A stretch of DNA of 20,434 nucleotides from Solicoccozyma terricola (GCA_001600875.1 BCLD01000001.1:658049-678482), one strand, 5' to 3'; positions 1 to 8,378 are shown, counted from the first letter of the stretch. The notes: generated by a model not told the origin, from the letters alone. Numbers and translations: made by a program.

Positions 1-14
1 CCCCCCCCCCCCCC
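1..14. repeat. Poly-C (C14) at window start, inside a DOT1 intron
   Basis: Fourteen C at the left edge. On the DOT1 sense strand this is poly-G about 10 nt after the donor at 29-24. The true length is unknown because the window stops here. Confidence 0.9.
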
Positions 15-29
15 ACCCTCTCCACCTAC

Positions 30-1430
30 AAAACAGTCTCCGGACCCATACGATACCGATTGATCAGCTCGGTCATGAACCTGTTCCACAAGCCATCAGC
101 TGTATTCTTTTACCCAATTACGCCCCCATACCTAGGCAACAATTCCCCATACACATTATCCGAGAACGGCACATAATCCTTCAACCCGCTCGTATTCGGT
201 CCCACTACCCTCTGGTAGATCTGTTCCCCAACAACAGCCACCAACGTCTCCCACTCCTTTCGTCCCACATTCTTCGATTTCATCACGAGATGCTCCTTCA
301 ACGCCGACGATCGTATCAGCGAAAGGGTATCGTTGAACCTCTGAAGAGCACGTGTGAACCCGGGACCATCACGACGATTGATCGACCTCTGAAGTGATCT
401 GAGAATCGGTTCATCGGCGCCCGTAGACGTCGTCGTCGTCGTCGGCGTGGACTCCCGGACCGGTGATGAGACGTCGGGAGTGATGTCGCGTGATGATCGA
501 GGGGTGGAAGGTGGACTGAACAAGTGGGCGATAAACGGCGTGGATGGCTGGGATTGAGATTCAGCGGGTGCTTCAAAGAGGTGAGAATGTGATTGTGGGA
601 TGTATGCTAGGGGGGGGGGGGGTTCAGCGTGGGTAGGCGACGGCGACAGGGAAAGCAAACGACGTACTGTCGAATATCGCGCGAGTTGTCCGTATGAGAT
701 CCTGTAGCGGATCGTATTCATTCGCAGTTTTAGGAGCGAGGAGGATGAATCTGGGACACGGGCGGTCGCGGGTCAGCAGACGCCCAACCTCGGTGATCTT
801 CACACCACTCACTCCTCTCGACACCCGGGAGCGGGGTAAAGAAGCTCGACGATAGGTAGCGGACCGTCAGGTGAATATCCATCCTGCTTGAAATCTGCAA
901 ACGCCCAGACATGAGTACCCCTCCCCCTCCACGCCGACCCCCCACTCACATGCTCGATACTTGTTCAAGTTGTTTTCAACAATGCTTCGGGAGCTAATGA
1001 ATCCCTTCCAATGTGCCTCGCCGTCCTCCTCCAGAGCATCACCTTGGAATATCTCTCGTTTAGCGAGGGATGCCGACCACCAATCGAGGTGATCCTCTTC
1101 AGCAAGTTTCGAATCGGTGCCGCCATTCAGACCACCACCACCTCCTTTATGGTCGGTGTCGGAAGACGACGAAGAGGAAGGAGTCCTCGGTCGTTTTTTC
1201 TCGACTTTACGTCGTTTATGAGTCGACGTCTTGTTATTGGTAGATGTAGGGGACGAGTGGTGGTTGTCCCTTCGTGGTGACGAGAGTTGCTCGACCCGCC
1301 GTTTGATTGCAGTCGGCGAGGATTGAAGGACCCGAGTGACCGTCTTGATAACCTTGGGTTTGATTGTGGTGGTACGGGAGGAGGAGGGGCCACCGGGGCC
1401 ACCAGACCGAGGGTCATCGAAGAACGACAT
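30..1430 (-). CDS. DOT1: Histone H3-K79 methyltransferase DOT1, 5' part (3' end outside window)
   Basis: This is the N-terminal 390 residues of a Dot1-type (non-SET) methyltransferase, a nuclear enzyme that methylates lysine 79 of histone H3. Exons on the minus strand are 1430-950, 894-813, 750-668, 606-132 and 80-30, with phases 1, 2, 1, 2, 2, all consistent. The donor at 29-24 (GTAGGT) leads into an intron that leaves the window. The start MSFFDDPRSG is the first ATG, in good context; the frame is open further upstream without an ATG. The N-terminus is Ser/Lys-rich with an RRKVEKKRPR nuclear-signal-like patch. Then come the Dot1 signatures NEYDPLQDLIRTTRAIF, a Ser/Pro/Thr-rich insert with a poly-Thr run, and YVPFSDNVYGELLPRF, which aligns with the VYGE segment just before the SAM-binding DLGSGVGN loop. 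That loop should lie off the left edge, so catalytic residues cannot be checked. Only 178 nt separate it from the upstream ING gene. Confidence 0.9.
610..622. repeat. Poly-G 13 (poly-C in DOT1 sense) next to a 3' splice site
   Basis: In the DOT1 sense this is C13 followed directly by TAG, the acceptor of intron 607-667. It forms the polypyrimidine tract of that intron. Confidence 0.85.
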
Positions 1431-1608
1431 GGCGGGTGGAGATGGGACGACAGCTGGATATCTGGATGTTGTGACGTGGTTTGTTCCTGAACAGCGATCA
1501 TTTTGTTTTGCTACGTAGAGGACCTCGGCCGCCCGGTCGCACCACGTGGCATCGACCGTCACCCCGGCTAACAACGATGGAGTAGCATTCTTCTACATAC
1601 ACGCCCGT
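1431..1608 (-). promoter_or_regulatory. ING 3' / DOT1 5' intergenic region with E-box CCACGTGG
   Basis: This 178-nt space between two minus-strand genes must hold the ING 3' end and the DOT1 promoter or leader. A palindromic CCACGTGG at 1542-1549 is a candidate bHLH (Cbf1/Pho4-type) site about 112 nt upstream of the DOT1 start. No clear TATA box is visible. The DOT1 frame stays open without an ATG through this stretch. The site type is known from other fungi; its use here is inference. Confidence 0.4.
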
Positions 1609-3388
1609 CTATCGCTTCACCTTGACCTTTTGACCACCCGCACCATTCTTCCCAACCTTGCCATTCTTCGGCGGCTTCGACTGACGAGCCTTTGTGCACT
1701 CGGGACACAGCCAATCCCCGGCTGGAGGCGAGTCGAGACCGAGGCAGATGAGATGGAACTGGCGTGGCAGCAAACACGCGCGTCAGCGACCCGACAACAC
1801 CCCACCACCCCCACCCCCCCACTCACCCATTCGATCGGACAGTCCTCGGCATCACACCCAATCATCTCACCAGCGCTCAATCCATGACAGTAGCAATACG
1901 TAGCGCTATCCTCTGCTTCGCCGACCTCGTGTTCTCTCTCCTGACCAGCATCAGACGCTTGAGGAGTTCCCTTTTTGGCCGCCGTCGTCGTCGTCGTGCT
2001 CGTGGTCGTCATCGCCGCCGTCGTCGTCTTTTTCGCCGTCTTTGGTTTAGGACCTGGTTTCGCCGCTGGTATTGGAACTACAGCAGCGGCAATCGCCGTA
2101 ACAGCAGAGACACCAGCTGCGCTCTCCTGATCACCATCGTCATCATCATCCATTGCCATTCCCTCTTCGTAATTTCTGTTCCGTCCGGCCGTTGTACGTT
2201 GGACTCGACCAGAGTTGGTAGTGTAGCCGTTCGTACCTGCACCGGTAGAAGTGGTGGCGACCTGAGTAGGTCCCAGGGACGACAAGGATGGAGACGGTGA
2301 GAGTCGTGATGTGGTGCTGTGAATCGGTTGAACGGTTCAGTGAAGCCGATTTCAAAGGTAAACCCACCCCACCCACCTCTTCTTCTTGATGACGCCAATC
2401 TTCTTATCCTTGGCCATCGCAACCGGCGGTCCACTAAACACCTTCTTCCTCCCCAAACTCTCCTCTTCCCACTCCTCGACGATCTTCTTCCGTTTCTTGG
2501 TTGGTGTGTCACCCACACTTCCTGCGGGCAGACGGGAAGGATGCGGCGAGGAGCGTGGTCGTTTGGACAGTAGATGCGTGGGTAGTGGGAGCGGGTGCGA
2601 CGAGGAGAGGAGAGTCGAAGCTTGAAGGACAGAGGATACATGTGTTTGATGGTTGATGAGCTGGTTGTAGCGCCGACACGGGTTGAAACTTTTGTCGTCA
2701 ACACGTCAGCCCGTCAACACGTCAGCCCTTCACACTCACCATCTCGCAAGCATTCCCAGCCACTCGAATCTTATCCTCTCCACCTAATTTGAACCTCGTG
2801 ACCTCTTCTGCGATCTCTAGTAGCAACTTGAATCGCTCCGCCGGTGCCAAAGCCGGGTTTTGGAGGGATTCGGTGAGAAGACGAAGTCTATGGGAGAGGT
2901 TGGTAATTGTTGCTGTGAAGGGAGGGATGAGACGTCAGTGAGCCGTGGAGGTGGTGGTACGAGTTCCACCACGAGCCTTTCCCCCTAGCAGCTAGCATTG
3001 GCCCTCCCTCGCTGTGACCAGGGCAACAAGCCGACGGTCGTGATAATATCCCAACGGACGGCTTGTTACCCGGCGTATACATCGTAGACCACTTGCAACC
3101 TCCACCTCGGACCCCTTCCCGTTTACGCTCTGCAACACCCCCCACCAGCTATCCTCGCAACACCTCGCACTCACCATTCAACACCGCATCCAACTCCCTC
3201 AAGTCTCCAAAACACTTTGTCAATTCCAACGGCATGGCATCCAACGTATCTTGAATCTCAATGACGGACACGATATCATTTTGATCGTCTATCTGGTCTC
3301 TGTTGTTGTTCGATGGTATGGGATGCTTGGAGGAGGACGCGACAGCTGGACGAGAAGCGACGATTACGGGATTGATTCGAGGTGGCAT
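1609..3388 (-). CDS. ING-family PHD-finger chromatin protein (Yng2/Pho23-like)
   Basis: ING proteins are subunits of histone acetyltransferase or deacetylase complexes; their C-terminal PHD finger reads trimethylated H3K4. Five exons on the minus strand, 3388-3175, 2912-2740, 2660-2377, 2316-1827 and 1758-1609, give 436 aa with consistent phases. The N-terminal ING domain (about residues 45-130) carries LDAMPLELTKCFGDLRELD and a helical stretch ending AGNACEM. The middle is Ser/Thr-rich with the basic patches PTKKRKK and IGVIKKK. The C4HC3 PHD finger (about 363-412) reads YCYCHGLSAGEMIGCD, then CPIEW, an intron, then FHLICLGLDSPPAGDWLCPEC. It ends in a Lys-rich tail. The ATG at 3388 (MPPRINP) is the first in the exon; the frame extends upstream only from a GTG. 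Intron 1 (2913-3174, 262 nt) is unusually long. Which ING paralogue this is cannot be settled from sequence alone. Confidence 0.94.
2697..2728. repeat. Perfect 2 x 16-nt tandem repeat in ING intron 2
   Basis: The unit GTCAACACGTCAGCCC occurs at 2697-2712 and again at 2713-2728 with no difference. It lies just inside the donor end of ING intron 2 (2661-2739) and looks like a recent slippage duplication. Confidence 0.9.
3021..3071 (-). other. 13-bp hairpin in ING intron 1
   Basis: Arms 3021-3033 and 3059-3071 pair over 13 positions with a 25-nt loop. In the transcribed (minus) sense the one non-Watson-Crick position becomes a G-U wobble, so the RNA stem is continuous. It lies within the unusually long intron 2913-3174. 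A second, 7-bp hairpin (2951-2957 with 2966-2972) is in the same intron. Confidence 0.7.
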
Positions 3389-3605
3389 TGCGGGAGCGGG
3401 AGGTGGGTTGATGGTGGCGTGGAGTGGATGTGGTTGTTTGTTGTACGGGGGTGAGTGTGGAGAGGATACCGGGATGAGACCCTTTTGACGCCAAGTCACG
3501 TGAAAAAAGTGGGTCGTGGATAGTCACCGCCCCTATGCCAATCAATGCAGGGTCAGCGGGTCAAGCGACGTATCATAGACAACCAATATTAGCTGCCCAG
3601 CCACC
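3389..3605. promoter_or_regulatory. Divergent ING / UBE2W promoter with TCACGTGA
   Basis: The ING gene (minus) and the UBE2W gene (plus) start 217 nt apart, so this region must serve both. It contains one perfect 8-nt palindrome, TCACGTGA, at 3496-3503, about 108 nt from each start codon and thus nearly central. TCACGTGA is the preferred core of fungal Cbf1-type bHLH factors. No TATA box is evident. That one factor drives both genes is inference. Confidence 0.5.
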
Positions 3606-3683
3606 ATGTCCAGTCTGTCCACCAAGCGACTCAGTGAGTGTCTCTGCACGCTCGTCATCAGACCCCACCTCCGTCGCTCATCG

Positions 3684-3759
<76 letters not shown>

Positions 3760-5033
3760 GTACAGCCAAAGAGTTGGCCGACATCCGTCTCCACGGTACA
3801 CCCCTCGGTATCTCCCTTCTCCGAGCGGATGATCTACAGGAATGGATAATGGGCGTGGAGTGTTTGGGAGAGAGCTTGTACAAGGGACAGACTTTTGCTT
3901 TGAAGTTTAGGTTTTGTGGAAGGTATCCGATTGAGAGTCCGCAGGTGGGTGTGATGGTTTACACAGCATGGAAGGGTGGATAGCGGTAGGAAACAGTGGG
4001 GACCGTTTTAAGCAGAGGCATCCACTTGGGGATCTCGAATCCCACAATCGGTTTGGATATTTCATCAATCAAAGACTGAACCCCACCCCGCGTTGATTTT
4101 ACGCTTCGTAACAGGTGACTTTCCTCTCTGAAACGATCAACAACCGCGTCTTCACACCTCCTATGCATCCTCACGTGTATAGGTGAGTTGATGAATGAGA
4201 GAGAATGGAACAAGAAGTGGATTGTTGATAACACAAAGGGGTTCAATTTAACAGCAATGGGCATATTTGTGCTAGCGTTCTTGGTGAGTCCGACATCAGC
4301 GCTGCGTCCGTGGACGGTACCCCATGTGGTGGCGTGAGGCATGGACAGACCGCGGCGTATCGAGGGAAGGCTGGTGGGGGACCGGTCGGAGGATGGGGAT
4401 GCGGTGGGCCGACCCAGACAAGACTTGCCATTGAGAGGTATACGTTTTTGGTCAATGGTGCACGCAACCCCGGGACGATGGCACACATGGCAATATGATG
4501 TTTCGTTCGAGATGTCGAGAATGACTCGAGGAATGGGTACAAGTACCAAGTACCCATGATGGCCCCTGCTACTCTGAACACCGTGGTTGCAAGTAGACGG
4601 TGTATACTGACATGTTCTAATCTTTGTGGCGTCAGGCAACGAATGGAGTCCAGGTGCGTTGCCGCCCGTCCGTCGCTGTCCTCCTACATCCTGCTCACGA
4701 GTCGATGACGATCTGGAAACAGTTCTCAACGTGGTCTCGCTGTGCATCACTATGCAATCGATGTTGGCATCGAATACAAAGCTAGAGAGGTGAGTGCGGT
4801 GAATGATACTAAAGCCCTTCCCATTCCTGAAACATAACGCCGCCCTGTAATTGCGTTCTGCCTACGCTTTCCCGCCGATAGACCGGAAGGAAACGATAGA
4901 TATGTCAAGTCGGCACCTAGTAATCCCAAGAAGACGAGTTGGGTATATCATGATGACGTGAGTGGGATGAAATTCAGACCGTTGGTGGTGAGGCGGGACT
5001 GATATTTGAGAGTTGTTCTTGTAGACTGTATGA
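3606..5033 (+). CDS. UBE2W: UBE2W-type ubiquitin-conjugating enzyme (E2)
   Basis: An E2 enzyme of the UBE2W class, which is known to attach ubiquitin to protein N-termini. Eight exons, 3606-3633, 3766-3944, 4115-4182, 4255-4283, 4636-4653, 4723-4789, 4882-4957 and 5025-5033, give 157 aa (human UBE2W is about 151). The start has an ideal CCACCATG context. Visible family marks: KRLTKELADIRLHGTPLG at the N-terminal helix, RYPIESPQV, then HPHVYSNGHICASVLGNEWSP. The active-site cysteine is about residue 97. The HPH triplet in place of the usual E2 HPN is typical of UBE2W. The C-terminus TSWVYHDDTV matches the family ending WWYHDDTC and requires a last exon of 9 nt (ACT GTA TGA). Intron 1 holds a 70-nt C-rich tract; intron 4 is 352 nt. 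Retaining intron 7 would replace the final TV with a longer tail. Confidence 0.95.
3684..3757. repeat. Poly-C tract C32-TCGG-C38 in UBE2W intron 1
   Basis: Thirty-two C (3684-3715), then TCGG, then thirty-eight C (3720-3757), followed by GGGTACAG, the intron acceptor. It occupies over half of the 132-nt intron 3634-3765. It is the longest homopolymer block in the window, and its length may be imprecise in the assembly. Confidence 0.9.
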
Positions 5034-5273
5034 ACGATGTGACGTGACTGTCCGACTATTCCGTGTCCGTGTTATGAAATTCACTGCCTCTTAGACCGTT
5101 GTACTGCTGTAGAGCATGCCATCGTTGACTCTGCTCCCCGCCTCTTCCCCGCCGTCCCACCGTGAGAACTCCCTCCCCTCCCTGCCCCCCATCGCCCCAA
5201 GAATAACGCGCGCTCTACAATTTCAACCCATGGTCCCATCACTCATCCTCACAATCATCTTGACATCTTCACA
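5034..5273 (+). promoter_or_regulatory. UBE2W 3' / NAP1 5' region with upstream ATGs
   Basis: This 240-nt interval contains the UBE2W 3' end and the NAP1 promoter and leader. It is C/T-rich near 5130-5200. ATGs at 5116 and 5230 share a frame that differs from NAP1 and runs past the NAP1 start to a TGA at 5344-5346, so if transcribed they would form an overlapping upstream frame. An ACGCGCGC stretch near 5207 is weakly like an MCB element. The transcription start cannot be placed from sequence. Confidence 0.35.
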
Positions 5274-7417
5274 ATGGCTCAAAACATCGAACCCAGGAAC
5301 ACCGGTTCCAGCGTCCCAGAAACGCCATTCAACACTCCACAGGTGACCAGTGCACTTTCCAGGGGTGATCTACCCACTCCCACGGTGGCTACCGTGACCG
5401 AGGACGATGAGGAGGAGGAAGGGGGCAACCCAGCGAGCTTGTTGGCAAACGTGAGTGTTGGATGGGTCTTGGTGTGGCGATGGAGGAGAGCATTCGGGAG
5501 CGGGAAGAGCATCGAGGTCGGGCTGCGATTTGGATGAGGTTTGGTGTGGGACCGTCAGCGGAGCTTTCCCACCGCGCATACCAATGATCGCTGCGGATGG
5601 AGAGGATATACCCCTACGCATTGAGCTCCAATCCAAAATACCTCTGCTTGCGCAAAGGCAAACCTCCCGCTGCACCGTTGCAAGCGAGAATGATCTCCAT
5701 CGACTGGTTGGTTCGGCACCGCTTTTACCCAGCGTCATAAGACCGATCTATCCCGACGGCCGACGGGAGTGAGATTCTGAGAGTGGCGACGACGAGTTGG
5801 TCGTGGGGTGTGGTGAGAGCAGTATCACTCTACTTGGTACTCCGTCGTATTCGCGGGGGACGTTCATCGCGGGGCCGTTCATCGCGGGAGACGTTCATCG
5901 AGCCATGTTCAAAGTTCCCCTGAACACGTGTTCCATGGTCGACCACGCGGGAAAAAATGGGTTTCCCTCCCCACATCCAACTAAATCCACCTTTTCCACT
6001 CTCCCTCCTCCAGAACCCTGCTCTCCTCTCCATGGTTCAAGGTAAACTCAACACGCTCGTTGGCAAGCCATCCGGGTACATCAAATCCCTCCCACCAGCC
6101 GTCAAACGCCGTATCGAGGGTCTGAAGGGTATCCAACAGGAGCATGCCAAGATCGAGAACGAGTTCCAGTTGGAGATCTTGGAGCTGGAAAAGAAGGTGA
6201 GTTACGGGAGGAGAGTGCCAAATTCCACCGATGATTGACTAGAAACATCTGGGACCCTAGTTTGCTCAACGTTACGCTCCCCTTTACTCCCGCCGATCCG
6301 AGATCATCGCCGGAAAGACCGAACCGACTGACGACGAGGTCGCCGCGGGAGAAGCCGCTGACTCTGACGATGAGGAGGAGGACGATGATGATGAGGAGGA
6401 GGAGGGTGGTGCCAAGATTTCCGAGGTCGACGAGAAGGAATGGAAGGGTATTCCTCAATTCTGGTTGACGGCTCTCAAGAACCACGCAATCATCGGTGAC
6501 CAGATCACTGAAAAGGATGAGGAGGTGAGTGCGGGAAAACCCCGTGTCGATTCGAATCGGCTCGTCTGATACTATCCCCCCCCCCCCAGGCACTCAAATT
6601 CCTCACCGACATCCGTTTGGAATACCTCGACACCAAGCAAGCTGGTTTCAAGCTCCTCTTTGTGTTTGGTGAGAACGAGTTTTTCGAGGACTCGATCTTG
6701 GAAAAGACCTACTACTACCAGGAGGAGGTCGGTTACGGTGGTGACTTTGTCTATGACAAGGCTGTTGGTCACGAGATCAAATGGAAGGCCGACAAGGATC
6801 TCACCAAGAGGATCGAGATCAAGAAGCAGAGGAACAAGAGTGGGTGGGAATTTTTTTCATCCCGTCATCGACACGAATCCTCACTTGTCAACCCTTCCCA
6901 CAGACACCAAACAGGTCCGAGTCGTCAAGAAGGTCGTCCCAACAGACTCATTCTTCAACTTTTTCAAGCCACCTCAACCACCTTCCGTTGAAGCTCTCGA
7001 GGAGGGCGATGTCGAGGAGGAGGAGCTTGAGGCTCTTGATGAAAAGTTGGAGATTGATTACCAGATCGGAGAGGATCTCAAGGAAAGGGTTAGTCCCCGA
7101 GCGGGCGATCAACGATCGGACCGTTGCTGATGGCCACATCCCATTTTTCTCCCCATCAGATCATCCCACGCGCCATCGACTACTTTACCGGCAAGGCCCT
7201 CGATTACGAGGAGGACGGGGATGAGTTTGATGATGATGATGAATTCGACGACGATGAGGATGAGGATGATGAGGTATGTTTTTCTGCTTCGAGTTGCAAC
7301 CCAGACATCACGCTGACCTTTCATCATCACCTCCAGGACGACGAGGATGACACTCGAAGGAAGCAGCCCGCTCCATCCACCTCTCAACAAGGTGCCGAGG
7401 AGTGCAAGCAGCAGTAA
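5274..7417 (+). CDS. NAP1: Nucleosome assembly protein NAP1
   Basis: NAP1 is a histone chaperone that binds H2A-H2B, shuttles between cytoplasm and nucleus, and in yeasts also acts with mitotic cyclin. Seven exons, 5274-5450, 6014-6196, 6261-6524, 6590-6839, 6904-7088, 7160-7273 and 7337-7417, give 417 aa, the usual fungal length. The NAP fold runs from about residue 60 to 360: [87 protein letters not shown] and [19 protein letters not shown]. An internal acidic stretch (about 153-170) and a long acidic tail flank the histone-binding region. The last four residues, CKQQ, match the prenylation-type C-terminus known in animal and plant NAP1. Intron 1 is 563 nt, about ten times the local norm. 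Introns 4 and 5 use GTGGGT and GTTAGT donors. Splice phases agree throughout. Confidence 0.97.
5851..5911. repeat. Imperfect 14-16-nt tandem repeat in NAP1 intron 1
   Basis: Four consecutive units with core TCGCGGGRRACGTTCA lie at 5851-5866, 5867-5881, 5882-5897 and 5898-5911. The last is the most degenerate. Nothing indicates that they code for protein. Confidence 0.85.
6576..6587. repeat. Poly-C (C12) at the 3' end of NAP1 intron 3
   Basis: Twelve C run directly into AG at 6588-6589, forming the 3' splice site of intron 6525-6589. The downstream exon [12 protein letters not shown] is unambiguous NAP1, so the splice site is secure. Confidence 0.9.
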
Positions 7418-7641
7418 ACGTTCGACGCGACGTTTATCTCCCCTCCCCCCCCGCCCCACCCTCGCTCCGCCACCCAGACGCAGCAGCGACTGAATACATT
7501 AGAAGTGCTGTCCAAGTCCTGCGATTCCTCTCGCTCCTTTCCCCGCTCGTTCCACCCCCGTCACTCATGATCTAAGAACGCCTCTTTTAATGAAAGGGAT
7601 ATCATACTTGGAGATATGAATATGATTTTTTTTCTCTCTGT
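7418..7641. other. Convergent 3' region between NAP1 and the GatC-like gene
   Basis: The two genes end 224 nt apart on opposite strands. The interval is C-rich just after the NAP1 stop, then AT-rich near 7585-7635, with a T8 run and TTTTAATGAAAG. It probably contains both poly(A) sites. I see no gene in it. Confidence 0.4.
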
Positions 7642-8378
7642 CTACTTGTTGAAAACGTATTGGCCATCTTTCACTCGTCTACCCCACTTTAAAAGTTCTC
7701 TTCCCATTGGCATGTCATTGGACAGCTCTACTTTCGTTTCTTCAATATCCGATCCATCAAAAACATCCTCGGGGTCTGCCCAAAATCCTTTCACCAAATC
7801 TTCTCTAATCATTGTTTTCCCTTCTACTGCTTCCAACGTTTCGTATCCCAACTCGACCTCCTTGACACCATCCATCAACCCAATCAATTTTCCCAATCCA
7901 TCTTTCAGTCTTTCTTCCTCGGCATGAGAGGACGGTGGCGAAATCGCAGAGAGCCGATGAAGCGTGTGCAGCGAGGTTGTAGAGATTGGAACGATGGGAG
8001 GATGCAGGATCGATGTGGGAAGAGGGAGAGGTTGGAGAGGCAGGCCAACGGAGGAAAGAGGTATGGTGGGGTTTAGCGGGTCGGGGAATGACGGGTCGGG
8101 TGGATGCGATCGTTTAGAGGTCGCTGTGGCTTTTGAATCGGCGACCAAGGTGGATAAGAATCGCCAGCCAACTTGATCCCTGGATGGAGGAGTCCTAATA
8201 GGTGTCCAGAGTGACCGCATCAGGCTGCTCTCGCCTGACCTGATGCGACCTCGAGTGATTGCGGTAAATGTAGCTGCGAATGACAGTCATTAGCAGAGTC
8301 CGCATGTCCCCGTGAGTCTGTGCACTTACTACAACCACCTCTTGACAATGTTGACGACACCACCGAGGCTTGGAACAT
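7642..8378 (-). CDS. Probable mitochondrial glutamyl-tRNA(Gln) amidotransferase subunit C-like protein
   Basis: Two exons, 8378-8330 and 8273-7642, encode 226 aa. The intron (8274-8329, 56 nt) has a GTAAGT donor, a CTAATGAC branch-like site at 8286-8293 and a CGCAG acceptor. Exon 1 adds MFQASVVSSTLSRGGC ahead of the obvious long frame. The joined N-terminus is rich in Ser, Thr and Arg with almost no acidic residues, so it resembles a mitochondrial presequence. Alternative in-frame ATGs lie at 8396 and 8414. The C-terminal half resembles GatC, a small subunit of the complex that converts Glu-tRNA(Gln) to Gln-tRNA(Gln): a helical segment (LHRLSAI to LGKLIGLMDGVKEVEL) followed by MIRED, similar to the GatC LRED motif. 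GatC is short and weakly conserved, so this is family resemblance, not proof. It is convergent with NAP1 (224 nt between stops) and divergent from the IBTK gene. Confidence 0.62.

Noticed and set aside
1572..1574. DOT1 start upstream of 1430
   Set aside because: The frame is open but has only a TTG here; the ATG at 1430 is the first and has good context.
3497..3499. ING start at 3499
   Set aside because: The codon is GTG; the first ATG is at 3388 and still includes the whole ING domain.
3535..3849. Plus-strand frames encoding long poly-Pro around 3684-3757
   Set aside because: They only read through the intronic poly-C of UBE2W. Splicing across it gives a proper E2 N-terminus.
4496..4611. 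Possible box C/D snoRNA (ATGATGT ... CTGA) in UBE2W intron 4
   Set aside because: Box C is imperfect, the terminal stem needs a 5-nt spacer, and C'/D' boxes are in the wrong order.
3959..4750. 263-codon open frame on the minus strand
   Set aside because: It is antisense to UBE2W exons and introns, shows no recognisable domain, and the sense gene is fully explained.
8218..8220. ATG at 8220 as the start of the GatC-like gene
   Set aside because: A strong upstream intron and in-phase first exon give a longer, presequence-like N-terminus, so 8378 is preferred.
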